Shown here: positions 36,409 to 44,813 of the stretch, one piece after another
Numbering within the stretch: the first letter of the stretch is position 1
Layout of the letters: every line of letters begins with the position of its first letter
Source: Acidobacteriota bacterium
GTDB taxonomy: Bacteria > Acidobacteriota > Blastocatellia > UBA7656
Direction: 5' to 3'
Assembly: GCA_038040445.1 (NCBI GenBank)
Contig: JBBPIG010000007.1
Coordinates: 1-64,000 of the forward strand
DNA: 64,000 nt
The notes under the pieces: generated by a model
Seen by the model: only the letters and a program-made list of their open reading frames with translations
Told to the model about the DNA's origin: nothing
Databases searched by the model: none
Position numbers and translations under genes: made by a program

Positions 36409-37104
36409 TTGCCTGAAGGCGACAATCAAAAGCTGATCATAACTCACGCGGTGCTGACCGGCCTCACTCCCTTGATTCCAGTTCCGATTGTCGACGATCT
36501 GGTTAAGAGCTACTTCCAGCGACGGCTTGTACGCGAGCTGACACGCGTTTACGCGATCACCCTGACCGAGCAAGAGATGAAAACCCTCGCCGACGATCCG
36601 GGCAGCGGGTGTCTGGCTGGCTGCCTCGGCGGCGCGCTCCTGCTCCCGTTCAAGCTGATCTTTCGCAAGCTGTTCTTCTTCCTCGAATGGAAACGTGCCG
36701 CCGACACGGTGAGCCGCACCTTTCATCAAGGCTATCTCCTCGATTGTGCGTTGAACGAGGGCTGGTTCCGGGGTCAGCGCAACGCTTTTGAGCTTCGGGC
36801 GGCGATTGACGCGGTCTGCCGCGAAGTGGGAACGGGTCCGGTTGAACGCGCGGTGAGCTTGACGCTCAGTCAATCGAAGGCGACGCTCAAGTCGGCCGCG
36901 AGTCTCCTGAACCGAAGCTTGAAGAGCGTTTCGGGTAAGCCTGATGCCGAGCGAGTTGCTTCAGCGGCCGAAGCAGTGGAAGCCGAGGAGGAGCGCGAGA
37001 TCGAGGGCGTGATCAACAAGCTACAGAAGTCGATTCAAAGCGTGCCCGAAGACTACTTCCTCAACCTGCGCGGGCGCCTGGCCGCGGGGCTCCACGTTGG
37101 CTGA
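36409..37104 (+). CDS. Hypothetical protein with a conserved-looking hydrophobic segment
   Basis: 231 residues from a TTG start, the only usable codon near the GAGGG site at 36395-36398. N-terminal G-L-T-P-L-I-P-V-P-I-V-D-D-L is followed by helices, a Gly/Cys-rich hydrophobic segment (G-C-L-A-G-C-L-G-G-A-L-L-L-P-F) at about residues 67-81 and a second hydrophobic stretch. The C-terminal third is helical and charged, possibly coiled coil. No named family recognised. It is closely spaced with the phosphatase gene, so they are likely co-transcribed. Confidence 0.72.
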   Translation: MPEGDNQKLIITHAVLTGLTPLIPVPIVDDLVKSYFQRRLVRELTRVYAITLTEQEMKTLADDPGSGCLAGCLGGALLLPFKLIFRKLFFFLEWKRAADTVSRTFHQGYLLDCALNEGWFRGQRNAFELRAAIDAVCREVGTGPVERAVSLTLSQSKATLKSAASLLNRSLKSVSGKPDAERVASAAEAVEAEEEREIEGVINKLQKSIQSVPEDYFLNLRGRLAAGLHVG

Positions 37105-37118
37105 AAACTACAATCTGT

Positions 37119-38339
37119 TCAGCGAACCTCGAAAGCGAGCGTTACCGTCGATGAACCGGGCCGCCTCCTGATCGCCTCGCGCTTGTCTACATCGAACGGC
37201 TTGCCTATGTTGTTTCCCGCCAGGTCTTCGATCGTCGTTTCGATCAGAAGCTTGTACCCGCCACGACGCCATGGATTGTCTGGGACAAAAGTCCAACGAC
37301 GTTCCTGATCCTCCAGCACGGACTTCCCGTCGATTGAACCTCCAGAGTCGCTGGTTACCCGGATCGAGCGTGGAGTGACGGCGTTATCCATTGGCTCCGG
37401 GAAAATGACCGACAGCCGTTCGAGCGTGCCGGAAGGTGGAGGCTGAGTCCTCCAGCGCGCCGGATCCACAGGCTCGCGATCAGAAGGACCAGCCTTGAAC
37501 GTTTTCTCAAAAGACTGTTTGAGCGGGACCCCGGCGCCGTCCTTCCACGCGCTGTCGATTGCCAGTGTGTAGCTCTTTCCGGCTTCCAGCACGGGTCCAA
37601 TCTCTTCGAGCGGACGAACTCCTCGCTTGATCCTGCCGGGATCGATGATCAGGGTCAGCCGAGTCATTGCCGGGTCCCACAACTCCTCGTCGATCTCCAG
37701 GAAGGGAAGCTCGACTTCCTTGCCCGCGCTGTCGCGCAAGTGAACGTGATCGTAGATGCGGCCGCGGCTCATCGGCGACGAGAAGTGGACGTAGAACTTG
37801 AGAAGGTTTTCAGGCAACACGTCGGCGCTTGGATAAACGTGACTCACGACGGTGGTTGGTGACGAGCTTAGCGAGGGTGATTTGTAGACCGAAGTGACCG
37901 GATCGCCCGCATCACCGCTTAACGAAACGGGACGAAACACTGCGCGATATTCGGCCTCCGGTTCAACCGGGAACTGCGACTCGAACAGGAGCACATTTGA
38001 CTCGACGCGGTAGGCGCCAAGCATCGGCGGCAAGTTCGGATCCGATGTCGAGCCCGGCCGCCCGGCGTAAACCGACAACAGGCGTTGCCATTCGGCGGGC
38101 GTCCACGTTGATCCTCGCAAGCGGTCGAGCGATACCGCACCGAGCCCGTGCACTTCGACGAGCAGCCTGTTTGAGCCTGTTTGATCGAGCGTCCAGCGGA
38201 GGGAAACCGGCGCCGCCGAGCTTGAAGGCTCGGGCGGCGCCGCGCGTTTGCAGGCTTGAAAAGTGAGCGACGCGCCGAAGGTGATCAATGCCGCAACAAA
38301 AATGGCCGGCAGCTCGCCTTGCCGTCGAGGCCCGTTCAT
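37119..38339 (-). CDS. Ig-like (SbsA-type) surface protein, hypothetical
   Basis: 406 residues. An N-terminal hydrophobic helix (about 12-28) ends near a Cys (F-Q-A-C-K), which might be an imperfect lipobox. The body is beta-rich with repeated bacterial Ig-like motifs: V-H-F-S-S-P-M-S-R-G, I-F-P-E-P-M-D-N-A-V-T and a final W-x-F-V-P-D-N-P-W then Y-K-L-L-I-E-T-T-I-E-D-L-A-G-N, typical of SbsA Ig-like domains. It starts seven bases after the stop of the gene upstream on this strand, so the two form an operon. Probably exported and surface-located; ligand unknown. Confidence 0.8.
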   Translation of the reverse strand: MNGPRRQGELPAIFVAALITFGASLTFQACKRAAPPEPSSSAAPVSLRWTLDQTGSNRLLVEVHGLGAVSLDRLRGSTWTPAEWQRLLSVYAGRPGSTSDPNLPPMLGAYRVESNVLLFESQFPVEPEAEYRAVFRPVSLSGDAGDPVTSVYKSPSLSSSPTTVVSHVYPSADVLPENLLKFYVHFSSPMSRGRIYDHVHLRDSAGKEVELPFLEIDEELWDPAMTRLTLIIDPGRIKRGVRPLEEIGPVLEAGKSYTLAIDSAWKDGAGVPLKQSFEKTFKAGPSDREPVDPARWRTQPPPSGTLERLSVIFPEPMDNAVTPRSIRVTSDSGGSIDGKSVLEDQERRWTFVPDNPWRRGGYKLLIETTIEDLAGNNIGKPFDVDKREAIRRRPGSSTVTLAFEVR

Positions 38340-38346
38340 AGCTGCT

Positions 38347-39459
38347 TTACGGCAACGGCAGCGATTCGAGAATCATCGAGCCGCCTTCGACGCGGCGGAC
38401 GACGACTGCGTATTTGCCGTCTAGTCGATCAAGTTGCTCGACTCCGGTCCAGCCCGTGATCGTCTCGTAGCTCAGCCCCTTTTTGTCCGGCACCGGCGCT
38501 ACGATGCCCTCGGCCTTGTCGATGTTATCCGTGCTGATCTTCATCACCCCGCGGCTGCTGTTGGCCATCAGCAGATAAGGCTTGCCGTCCTTCTCGTAGA
38601 CGATCATATCGAGCGGGCGGTTCCGGTTGCCAAGCTCGGCTATGGTCTTGCCCTGAATCTTTGCGCCGGGCTTCAGCTCGCTGATCGGAAACTGCACAAG
38701 CGGCGTGCAGGTGTAAGCGGCAAGGAGATGCTGCTGGCCGCCGACTTTGAACGCCGCGAAAGTTCGCACCGGCGCTCGCGTTTCGAATCGCCCGTGATTG
38801 CCGTGATAGATCTCGACGCTGGTGGGCGTGGCCAGGGTCTTGAACGGGAATGGTACAGCGCGGAGAGTCGAAGCGAACTCCTCATTTGACAGCCCGGCGA
38901 TCACGACGCGGCCGTCGAGGAAGGCGATGTCCGTGATTGATTCCTGTCGCGGATTGCTCTGCCGGTTGCCCTGACCGACGACTGCATCCGCCGGCGCATT
39001 AGGCAACGATACTCGCGAGAATTTCACCTTGTCCAGCGAGACCACCTCGAGCTGTCCGTCGGCTCTTACCCGTACCAGCACCGGAACCGCGTCGGGACCG
39101 CGTCCACGTGAGACGGCCAGGTAGGCATTATGCGACACCGGGTTCACGGCCAGATCCTGGATTTGGATTTGATCGGCACTCGTGCCGAGGAGGCTTGCGA
39201 GCTTCTGATCGACGCCCTCGACCTTAATGAGTTTGGCAGCGGAAGCCTTGGCGTCGCCGGTAGCAATCGCCGTAACCGCGGCGGCTTTGGTGTCGGCGAC
39301 AAAGAGAATTCCCTCAGGCCCAAATGCGAGCGGGCCCATGAACTGAAAAGCCGGCTTGCCTTCTTTTAGGTCGGTCGTCCAACTGGCAGTGCCCGCGCCG
39401 TTGGCGAGCATGCCGATGGTCAGGATCACGAGTAACAGCGGCAATAGAGAACGCTTCAT
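38347..39459 (-). CDS. Secreted hypothetical propeller-like protein
   Basis: 370 residues with a signal peptide (about 1-23). The body has repeating strand patterns such as L-A-F-G-P-E-G-I-L-F-V-A-D, D-L-A-V-N-P-V-S-H-N-A-Y-L-A-V and I-A-F-L-D-G-R-V-V-I-A-G, suggesting an NHL/YncE-like beta-propeller unrelated at motif level to the PQQ-like family here. No catalytic residues recognised. It precedes the Ig-like protein gene by seven bases and is probably translated from the same mRNA; the pair may form an envelope complex. Confidence 0.75.
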   Translation of the reverse strand: MKRSLLPLLLVILTIGMLANGAGTASWTTDLKEGKPAFQFMGPLAFGPEGILFVADTKAAAVTAIATGDAKASAAKLIKVEGVDQKLASLLGTSADQIQIQDLAVNPVSHNAYLAVSRGRGPDAVPVLVRVRADGQLEVVSLDKVKFSRVSLPNAPADAVVGQGNRQSNPRQESITDIAFLDGRVVIAGLSNEEFASTLRAVPFPFKTLATPTSVEIYHGNHGRFETRAPVRTFAAFKVGGQQHLLAAYTCTPLVQFPISELKPGAKIQGKTIAELGNRNRPLDMIVYEKDGKPYLLMANSSRGVMKISTDNIDKAEGIVAPVPDKKGLSYETITGWTGVEQLDRLDGKYAVVVRRVEGGSMILESLPLP

Positions 39460-39607
39460 AGATGCTCCTTTCTGTGACAGGTCGAAGATGAGACGCGCGG
39501 AACCGCGCGGGTATACGAGCTACGGCACACATAATCAAGCGCTCGTGGCGAATCTGTCAAGATCGGCGGCGGGTAGATCGCTATTGGCGGTACGCAGTGC
39601 TTGGCCT

Positions 39608-39808
39608 TCATTCTCGATCGGCGGCAAAGGCGAGACACGCGCGAATGTCATCGAGCGTTAGGTCGGGGAATTCAGCGACGATCTCTTCTGGAGACATTCC
39701 ACCCGCAAGGTATTCCAGCACATCCGTAACCGTCATCCGAGTGCCACGAATGCATGGTTTGCCGCTTCGCTTGTCCGGCTCAATGGTGATGATCGATGTG
39801 TAATCCAT
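39608..39808 (-). CDS. DUF433 protein, antitoxin-like, without visible partner
   Basis: 66 residues: G-K-P-C-I-R-G-T-R-M-T-V, Y-L-A-G-G-M-S-P-E-E-I and F-P-D-L-T-L-D-D-I-R-A-C-L are the DUF433 signature (a winged or ParB-like helical fold often acting as antitoxin). The ATG at 39808 is the conserved start; a longer in-frame start at 39871 lacks family residues. The usual DUF5615 PIN-like toxin immediately downstream is absent, as the region 39460-39607 contains no matching frame. It is probably an orphan or remnant. Confidence 0.85.
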   Translation of the reverse strand: MDYTSIITIEPDKRSGKPCIRGTRMTVTDVLEYLAGGMSPEEIVAEFPDLTLDDIRACLAFAADRE

Positions 39809-39871
39809 CGCTGGAGACTCATAACACAGTCTTTCTCCGAGGACTGTCGGCAAAAATGCGTGAAGCGGCAA

Positions 39872-40372
39872 TCAGAGACTCTCGAACACGATCTTTTTCG
39901 GCCTCGGCTTGGATTCTTGAAGCTTCTTCAAGAATGATTCCAGAGATTCCGTTGATAGAGCTGGAACGGAGTCTTTTTCAATGAAGAAATCGGTCCTGGC
40001 GTGCAGGTTCGAAAGTATGCGCCACTCCGTCGTCTTGGGGAATTCCGTCGGCTTGGTCTTCTCAAGGAATAGAATTCTGTACTCGCCTTTCTGATATGTG
40101 GGACCGACCCACGCCGTCTCAGTGAAGTTGAACTCCTTCCCAGCGGTAAAGGGGCCCTTTACAACCTTCAATACTCTTGCGGCTGCCACCATCGGTCCAT
40201 CGGAAGGGGTCGCGGTGTAGTCAGTCGATAGAATCTCAACGGCCACCACTGCCTCAGCGGCCGCAATCAAGCCTTCGAAGGCGCGTTGTTCCTGCTTCAG
40301 CGCAATGGTTTCCGATCCGATTGCCAGGAACGCCATTAGTATGAGCGGACCGCTTGAAGCCAGCTTAGTCAT
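39872..40372 (-). CDS. Secreted hypothetical protein, NTR/TIMP-like fold possible
   Basis: 166 residues, signal peptide about 1-22. Strand-rich body with A-A-R-V-L-K-V-V-K-G-P-F-T-A-G-K and Y-R-I-L-F-L-E-K, a pattern seen in small exported proteins with an OB/netrin-like fold, but I cannot assign a family. A basic tail (K-P-R-P-K-K) closes the protein. ATG 40372 is chosen so that the hydrophobic segment starts near the N-terminus; another in-frame ATG lies four codons earlier. The neighbouring propeller gene upstream ends 50 bases away. Confidence 0.68.
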   Translation of the reverse strand: MTKLASSGPLILMAFLAIGSETIALKQEQRAFEGLIAAAEAVVAVEILSTDYTATPSDGPMVAAARVLKVVKGPFTAGKEFNFTETAWVGPTYQKGEYRILFLEKTKPTEFPKTTEWRILSNLHARTDFFIEKDSVPALSTESLESFLKKLQESKPRPKKIVFESL

Positions 40373-40422
40373 GTCTGATCCCAATAGCTTACCTCAACGC
40401 GAATAACTGAGTTGCAGTGTTA

Positions 40423-41760
40423 CTATCGCGCCGGACCCGAGGATTTCTTACCAATACAAAAAAGATACGCATCGGTTCGAATGAAGAGCTGTCCGTTTGA
40501 GATAGCCGGTGACGCCACCAGTCGCTCCCCCAGATCATTGCGCGCCATAACCTGGAACTCTCGCCCCGCCTTTAACACGATCGTCTCTCCTGTTTCGCTT
40601 AACAGGTAGACCTTTCCATCGCCGGCGACCGGTGAAGCACTGAATATTCCCTCCATCCGTGACTGCCAAACCTTCTCTCCGGTCTTTGCGTCGATGCAGG
40701 TTGCAACTCCGGCGTCGTTGGCCATGTAGATCAGGCCTTGATACAGCACAAGCGACGACACGTAGGGTGCACCCGTTGGTACGAGCCATTGGACGTGCGT
40801 GCCCGATATGTCGCCCTTGCCGCCGAGCCGGATTGCCATGAAGGGGCCGCTTCGATAGCCGCGGCTCGCATACATCACACCGTTCTCGGACGACGGCACC
40901 GGAATCGGAAATCGATTGGGCTCGCCGGTGTACCAGAGATGTTTGCCGGTCGCGGGATCATAAGCGTCGATTCGCTCGCTGGCATTTACGATCAGCTCAT
41001 CGCCGCCTGGACCGCGAACTACCGTGGGCGTGCTGTAGGACCGGACGCCCTTGCCGCGATCCACCTTCCACTTTTCCTTTCCCGTCTTCTTATCCAGAGC
41101 CAGCAAGTGCGACGCAGGAATGTGGTCGCAGAGCAGGATCAACATGTCCCGGTAGAGTGCGGGTGAGCTTCCGTGTCCCCATTCGATCTCGAACGGCGAG
41201 TACTCCTTTCCAAGGTGGCGCTGCCAAACGAGCTTGCCCTCCATATTCACGGCGACAAGCTGACCGTTCCCGAACCAGGCATAAACCAGATCGCCATCGG
41301 TGACAGGGCTTGGACTCGCCAGGTTGTGCTTCTGGTGGAGAGGCGCGAGCTTTCCTTCCGCGGCCACCCGATACTCCCACAGACGGCTGCCGTCGGATCT
41401 GCGAAAGGCTTCAACCAGGAAGTAGAGTTGCTTCTCTGTCGTCGCCGCACCCTTACCCATAGGCTTTTCCGCCGCCGCTTCCGGGCCTCGAGCGAGAGTG
41501 GGATGCGATCCGGGGCGCAACTCTGCCTGGCCCAATTGAGAGGTGACGAACACCCGATCGCCCCAGGCGATTGGTGACGAGACGCCGAGTCCTTTCAGCG
41601 GAGCCTTCCACGCGACTTCATCCTTGCCCCAACGAGTCGGCAGACCGGTCTCATTCGAGACTCCGTTCCCGGAAGCGCCTCTCCACTGCGGCCAGTTGTC
41701 CGAATAGGCCGCGCCGGGAATGCCAATCATCACGATTATTACGCCGAACAGAATGCGCAT
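40423..41760 (-). CDS. Secreted PQQ-like beta-propeller protein 5
   Basis: 445 residues, AAAGGAGG before the ATG. Signal peptide about 1-20; mature start D-N-W-P-Q-W-R-G-A with W-G-K-D-E-V-A-W-K and G-L-G-V-S-S-P-I-A-W-G. A distinctive insertion near residues 75-110 holds a Glu/Lys-rich linker. Blades: A-L-D-K-K-T-G-K-E-K-W, Y-D-P-A-T-G-K-H-L-W and C-I-D-A-K-T-G-E-K-V-W; tail S-E-T-G-E-T-I-V-L-K-A-G-R-E. Its start lies 24 bases from an inverted-repeat element that also precedes propellers 9 and 11. Probably periplasmic; ligand unknown. Confidence 0.9.
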   Translation of the reverse strand: MRILFGVIIVMIGIPGAAYSDNWPQWRGASGNGVSNETGLPTRWGKDEVAWKAPLKGLGVSSPIAWGDRVFVTSQLGQAELRPGSHPTLARGPEAAAEKPMGKGAATTEKQLYFLVEAFRRSDGSRLWEYRVAAEGKLAPLHQKHNLASPSPVTDGDLVYAWFGNGQLVAVNMEGKLVWQRHLGKEYSPFEIEWGHGSSPALYRDMLILLCDHIPASHLLALDKKTGKEKWKVDRGKGVRSYSTPTVVRGPGGDELIVNASERIDAYDPATGKHLWYTGEPNRFPIPVPSSENGVMYASRGYRSGPFMAIRLGGKGDISGTHVQWLVPTGAPYVSSLVLYQGLIYMANDAGVATCIDAKTGEKVWQSRMEGIFSASPVAGDGKVYLLSETGETIVLKAGREFQVMARNDLGERLVASPAISNGQLFIRTDAYLFCIGKKSSGPAR

Positions 41761-41783
41761 CTCGCGTCCTCCTTTGAAAGAGT

Positions 41784-41870
41784 TTCGTAGTCCGGCCTTC
41801 AGGCGGAAGTTCGTAGTGCTCGGCCGGCAAAACGATAATTCGAACTTCCGCCTGAAGGCGGGACTACGAA
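41784..41870. repeat. CTTCAGGCGGAAG inverted repeat, copy 1
   Basis: Arms 41784-41813 and 41841-41870 match at 29 of 30 positions around a 27-nt loop; core GGCCTTCAGGCGGAAG. It lies just upstream of propeller 5. A partial third unit (GGGGCTACGAAC) follows at 41872. Confidence 0.92.
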
Positions 41871-41899
41871 CGGGGCTACGAACGCTTCGTCGTTTCTTA

Positions 41900-42592
41900 C
41901 TACATCCTGGCTAGTTGCACCAACCTGGCTCGCGCCTCTTCGGTTGTGTGGATAGGCGAGTCGAAATCTATTCGCAATTTGCGCTTGTCAGCTAAGAGAT
42001 CAAATCCTTCGCTATCGATCCCCGTCATTGTTACGGCTTCCACATCAGCCTGTCCTGACATTTTGCAGTAGTGAAACAAGGCTTTACTGTGATCACGATT
42101 CATATGCTCGACAATCCCGCGCTCGGTCTCACGGAATGGATTCTTGACGAGCATAGCGTCCGGCTCGATCCAGAATATCTGTCCAAACCCGCCGATGAAG
42201 CGCGCTCTCCGCAGACGAATTCGATAGAACGAAAAGTCATGCGCCTCGAAGTATGATTCTGCTGAAGGAAAATAACGCAGGTAGCGATCGCGTATGTCTG
42301 TCTCAGATGGATCGATCGACTCAGCATCTCCTATCCATGTCAGGCGGCTGCTTGCCTGTTGGTCATCGGCGTGCGGATCAAAAACAGTCAGCGACACCTT
42401 GTTGTTCTGTTTGATATTGCGCGTATGCTGAGCGATGTCACTGATGAGAATGGCTGGCTCGCCGTCATAATCGAGAGAATATGGAGCTATCGAGCCGAAG
42501 GGGTATCCTTCGACATCGATCGAATGAGTGGACAGCACGCCGACGCTCTGGTGGTTCAGCAGTCGCCTCGCGGTAAGTGCCTGGTGTGACAT
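41900..42592 (-). CDS. HugZ-type pyridoxamine-phosphate-oxidase-fold protein
   Basis: 230 residues. The N-terminal split-barrel (about 8-150) has L-L-N-H-Q-S-V-G-V-L-S-T and the strand P-A-I-L-I-S-D-I-A-Q-H-T-R-N, which in HugZ proteins surround a bound heme or flavin. The C-terminal DUF2470 domain (about 158-228) has E-H-M-N-R-D-H-S-K-A-L. The family includes heme-degrading enzymes and cofactor-free homologues. Intact by length. It is divergent from the following MazF-like module and apparently monocistronic. Confidence 0.88.
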   Translation of the reverse strand: MSHQALTARRLLNHQSVGVLSTHSIDVEGYPFGSIAPYSLDYDGEPAILISDIAQHTRNIKQNNKVSLTVFDPHADDQQASSRLTWIGDAESIDPSETDIRDRYLRYFPSAESYFEAHDFSFYRIRLRRARFIGGFGQIFWIEPDAMLVKNPFRETERGIVEHMNRDHSKALFHYCKMSGQADVEAVTMTGIDSEGFDLLADKRKLRIDFDSPIHTTEEARARLVQLARM

Positions 42593-42701
42593 GCTTCCTA
42601 TTCTACGGGTGTGCTGGTATCTTGCACAGCGATGTTAGCAAGGGGCGTCCCACCCTGCAAACACTGTGATAAAATGCGGATGGTCGTGACATGGAGGATC
42701 G

Positions 42702-42941
42702 ATGATGATAACAAAGGAGCAAATCGTTCAAACGGTTCATAGCTTGAGTCAAACCGAATTGGAACAGCTAGCTCAATATCTAGCATTCATCAAGTATCAG
42801 TCCCGAATCAGGACCATTCCATCATTTGATGAGAGTCAGTTGGCTGCGCTGTATGTCGAATCTTCAGAAGAAGACCTGGAACTGGCAGAAGAAGGACTAT
42901 CAGACTATGCCATGGCGCTAGCGCAAGAGGATGCCGGATGA
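42702..42941 (+). CDS. Antitoxin-like protein of a MazEF-type module
   Basis: 79 residues, acidic and helical: T-E-L-E-Q-L-A-Q-Y-L-A-F-I-K-Y in the N-terminal half resembles DUF2281-type antitoxins, and the acidic second half (E-S-S-E-E-D-L-E-L-A-E-E) would wrap the toxin. Starts at ATG 42702, with another ATG next to it. It overlaps the toxin gene by four bases (ATGA), and the pair would be autoregulated. Confidence 0.82.
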   Translation: MMITKEQIVQTVHSLSQTELEQLAQYLAFIKYQSRIRTIPSFDESQLAALYVESSEEDLELAEEGLSDYAMALAQEDAG

Positions 42942-43282
42942 CATTCAAGCGAAGCGAAGTGTGGCTAGCAGATCTCAATCCCACGCGGGCCTCGGAGCAG
43001 GCAGGCACGCGACCGGTGCTCATATTCCAGAACGATTTGATTAACAAGTTCACGACGACGGTGCTGACTATACCATTCACAACAAACTTGCGACGGGCTT
43101 CTTTACCATCCTGTGTGAAAGTTGCAAAGGGAGAAGGCGGCTTAACGAGCGATTCAGTCGCGCTATGTCACCAGTTGAGAGTTTTGGACAAGACTCGATT
43201 GCAAAAGAAGCTTGGCGACTTGAGTGAAGAGACAATGGCTTCCATCGAGAGTCGAGTCGTGTTCACGATGGGCATCGCCTGA
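42938..43282 (+). CDS. MazF/PemK-family toxin
   Basis: 114 residues. The CcdB/PemK barrel is visible in F-K-R-S-E-V-W-L-A-D-L-N-P, G-T-R-P-V-L-I-F-Q-N-D, T-I-P-F-T-T-N-L and S-V-A-L-C-H-Q-L-R-V-L-D. The conserved Arg and Thr positions for RNA cleavage are present, so the enzyme appears intact. It would be an mRNA interferase held in check by the protein encoded immediately upstream. Confidence 0.92.
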   Translation: MTFKRSEVWLADLNPTRASEQAGTRPVLIFQNDLINKFTTTVLTIPFTTNLRRASLPSCVKVAKGEGGLTSDSVALCHQLRVLDKTRLQKKLGDLSEETMASIESRVVFTMGIA

Positions 43283-43415
43283 GCGAGGCCACGAGTCTAC
43301 CAATTCGTTTGAACCGAAAGCCGCTGGGCAATCCTCAGCATGACCGAGCGCGGTTGAGCGATCCCGTCAAAAAAGCGGGACGCCTATTGTGCGTCTGCTC
43401 GAAAAAAGCGAGCAT

Positions 43416-44189
43416 ATGAAACCGAAGGCACAACAACCTGCCCAGCTCCTTCGACGTTCGATCCGGCTGGCGCGGAAGCTAGAGAGAATCTCTTCGAACC
43501 GCGCCGCGTCGCGGCTGCTGACGCGGGTCGGATTTGGATTTCTGCTGCGCGGCCGGCGCCTCGCCACTGCGATCGAGGCCGTGCCCTCCGAATGCTCTTA
43601 CGAAGCTCTCATTCTAGTTCGCACGATGTTTGAGATCTTCTTCGATTACAAATGGATTCGCCTAACGCATAAGCACTCTCGAGCCGTCCGTTTCCTTCGA
43701 TATCAAGCTATAGACAAGCTGAAGTGCCTCGAAGCTATGCCCACCGTGTTTCCGCCTCCGAAGCTTCAAAGCATAATGAAGCGGCTCAAAGCTGAACGCT
43801 CGGAGACGCGTCACCTGTTTCGCTTCCGTGACAAGAAAGGTAACTTGCAGTGGGCTAGGTCCTGGGCTTATCCCGTGAATTCGGTGGAGGGCCGAGTTAG
43901 GGAACTTCGATTGAGCGCTCCAATCACCCCTCAAGATAACTACTGGTATGGCCTGTACAGATGGATGAGCTGGATTGTTCATGCAGGTCCACAATCGCTA
44001 GAGGCTATGCTAACCGCGAATGGCGCTTTGAAACCAAAACAGCCGCTTGAAGATCCTAGCCTGCCGCTCACCCTTGCTTGGGTGCTGCTCTTGTCGATCA
44101 TCGATTTCCTTGCTAGCGATCTGAAGCTCCGGAAGGCCTTGGAACCGGAGCTCTCGCGACTCATAAAGCGACTGAACGCCAAAGGATAG
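43416..44189 (+). CDS. DUF5677-like hypothetical protein
   Basis: 257 residues, helical. The segment L-I-L-V-R-T-M-F-E-I-F-F-D-Y-K-W-I-R (about residues 70-87) and the later W-M-S-W-I-V-H-A-G-P (about 188-197) match the R-x-x-x-E and H-x-G pattern of DUF5677 and related HEPN-like proteins of unknown function. The N-terminus is very basic (about 30 residues). ATG 43416 is taken as start; GTG 43389 would add nine residues. No ribosome site decides between them. Confidence 0.7.
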   Translation: MKPKAQQPAQLLRRSIRLARKLERISSNRAASRLLTRVGFGFLLRGRRLATAIEAVPSECSYEALILVRTMFEIFFDYKWIRLTHKHSRAVRFLRYQAIDKLKCLEAMPTVFPPPKLQSIMKRLKAERSETRHLFRFRDKKGNLQWARSWAYPVNSVEGRVRELRLSAPITPQDNYWYGLYRWMSWIVHAGPQSLEAMLTANGALKPKQPLEDPSLPLTLAWVLLLSIIDFLASDLKLRKALEPELSRLIKRLNAKG

Positions 44190-44261
44190 TGCCGTGATGT
44201 GTTTAAGAGCACGACATGGACTTTGTTGACTCGATCCGTTTTATAAAAAGGAGATAAGCCG

Positions 44262-44813
44262 ATGCGTCTGACCGAGCCACGTGTTAAACCTCTTCCGCAG
44301 GCCGAATGGGATGATGAGACCGGAGCGCTTATGGAAAGCCTCCGGCTAGATGGGCACGTCTACAACATCTTCACGACACTCGCGCGGCATCCGCAGCTCT
44401 TGAAACGATGGCTGGTATTCGCAGGCCATGTGCTGTCCAAATCTACGCTTTCCGCGCGGGAGCGAGAGATCGCCATCTTGCGCATGGCGTGGCTATGCCG
44501 AGCGGAATACGAATGGGGACATCACCTCGCAATCGGAAAGCAAGCCGGCCTCGGCGACGATGACATCAAGCGGATCGCAGAAGGCCCGGACGCGGCGGGA
44601 CTCGACCCGTTTGAAGCCACGCTGATTTCCGCCGTTGACGAGTTGCACGCTGACTCTTTCATCGGCGATTCCACCTGGAAGGCGCTTGCCGAACGGTACA
44701 ACACCCAACAGCTTATGGATCTGGTCTTCACCGCCGGCCAGTACAAGCTTGTGTCAATGGCGCTCAACTCGCTGGGGGTGCAGTTGGAAGAAGGCTTTGC
44801 GGGGTTCAAATGA
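44262..44813 (+). CDS. Carboxymuconolactone decarboxylase-family protein
   Basis: 183 residues, AAAGGAGAT before the ATG. AhpD-like helical fold: H-P-Q-L-L-K-R-W, S-A-R-E-R-E-I-A-I-L-R and C-R-A-E-Y-E-W-G-H-H, whose Cys and His are the reactive pair of the subgroup. Full length. The stop overlaps the SDR gene start by four bases, so they are co-translated and probably act on the same ring or carbonyl compound. The family includes both decarboxylases and peroxidase-like enzymes, so the exact reaction is open. Confidence 0.9.
   Translation: MRLTEPRVKPLPQAEWDDETGALMESLRLDGHVYNIFTTLARHPQLLKRWLVFAGHVLSKSTLSAREREIAILRMAWLCRAEYEWGHHLAIGKQAGLGDDDIKRIAEGPDAAGLDPFEATLISAVDELHADSFIGDSTWKALAERYNTQQLMDLVFTAGQYKLVSMALNSLGVQLEEGFAGFK

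Noticed and set aside
39456-39638. A possible toxin partner frame overlapping the DUF433 gene end
   Set aside because: Its translation has none of the DUF5615 acidic or N-terminal strand motifs and starts inside the antitoxin-like gene.
44226-44247. Promoter TTGACT...TATAAA ahead of the decarboxylase-family gene
   Set aside because: The spacer is only 10 bases, too short for sigma70; the purine-rich ribosome site is retained as evidence instead.
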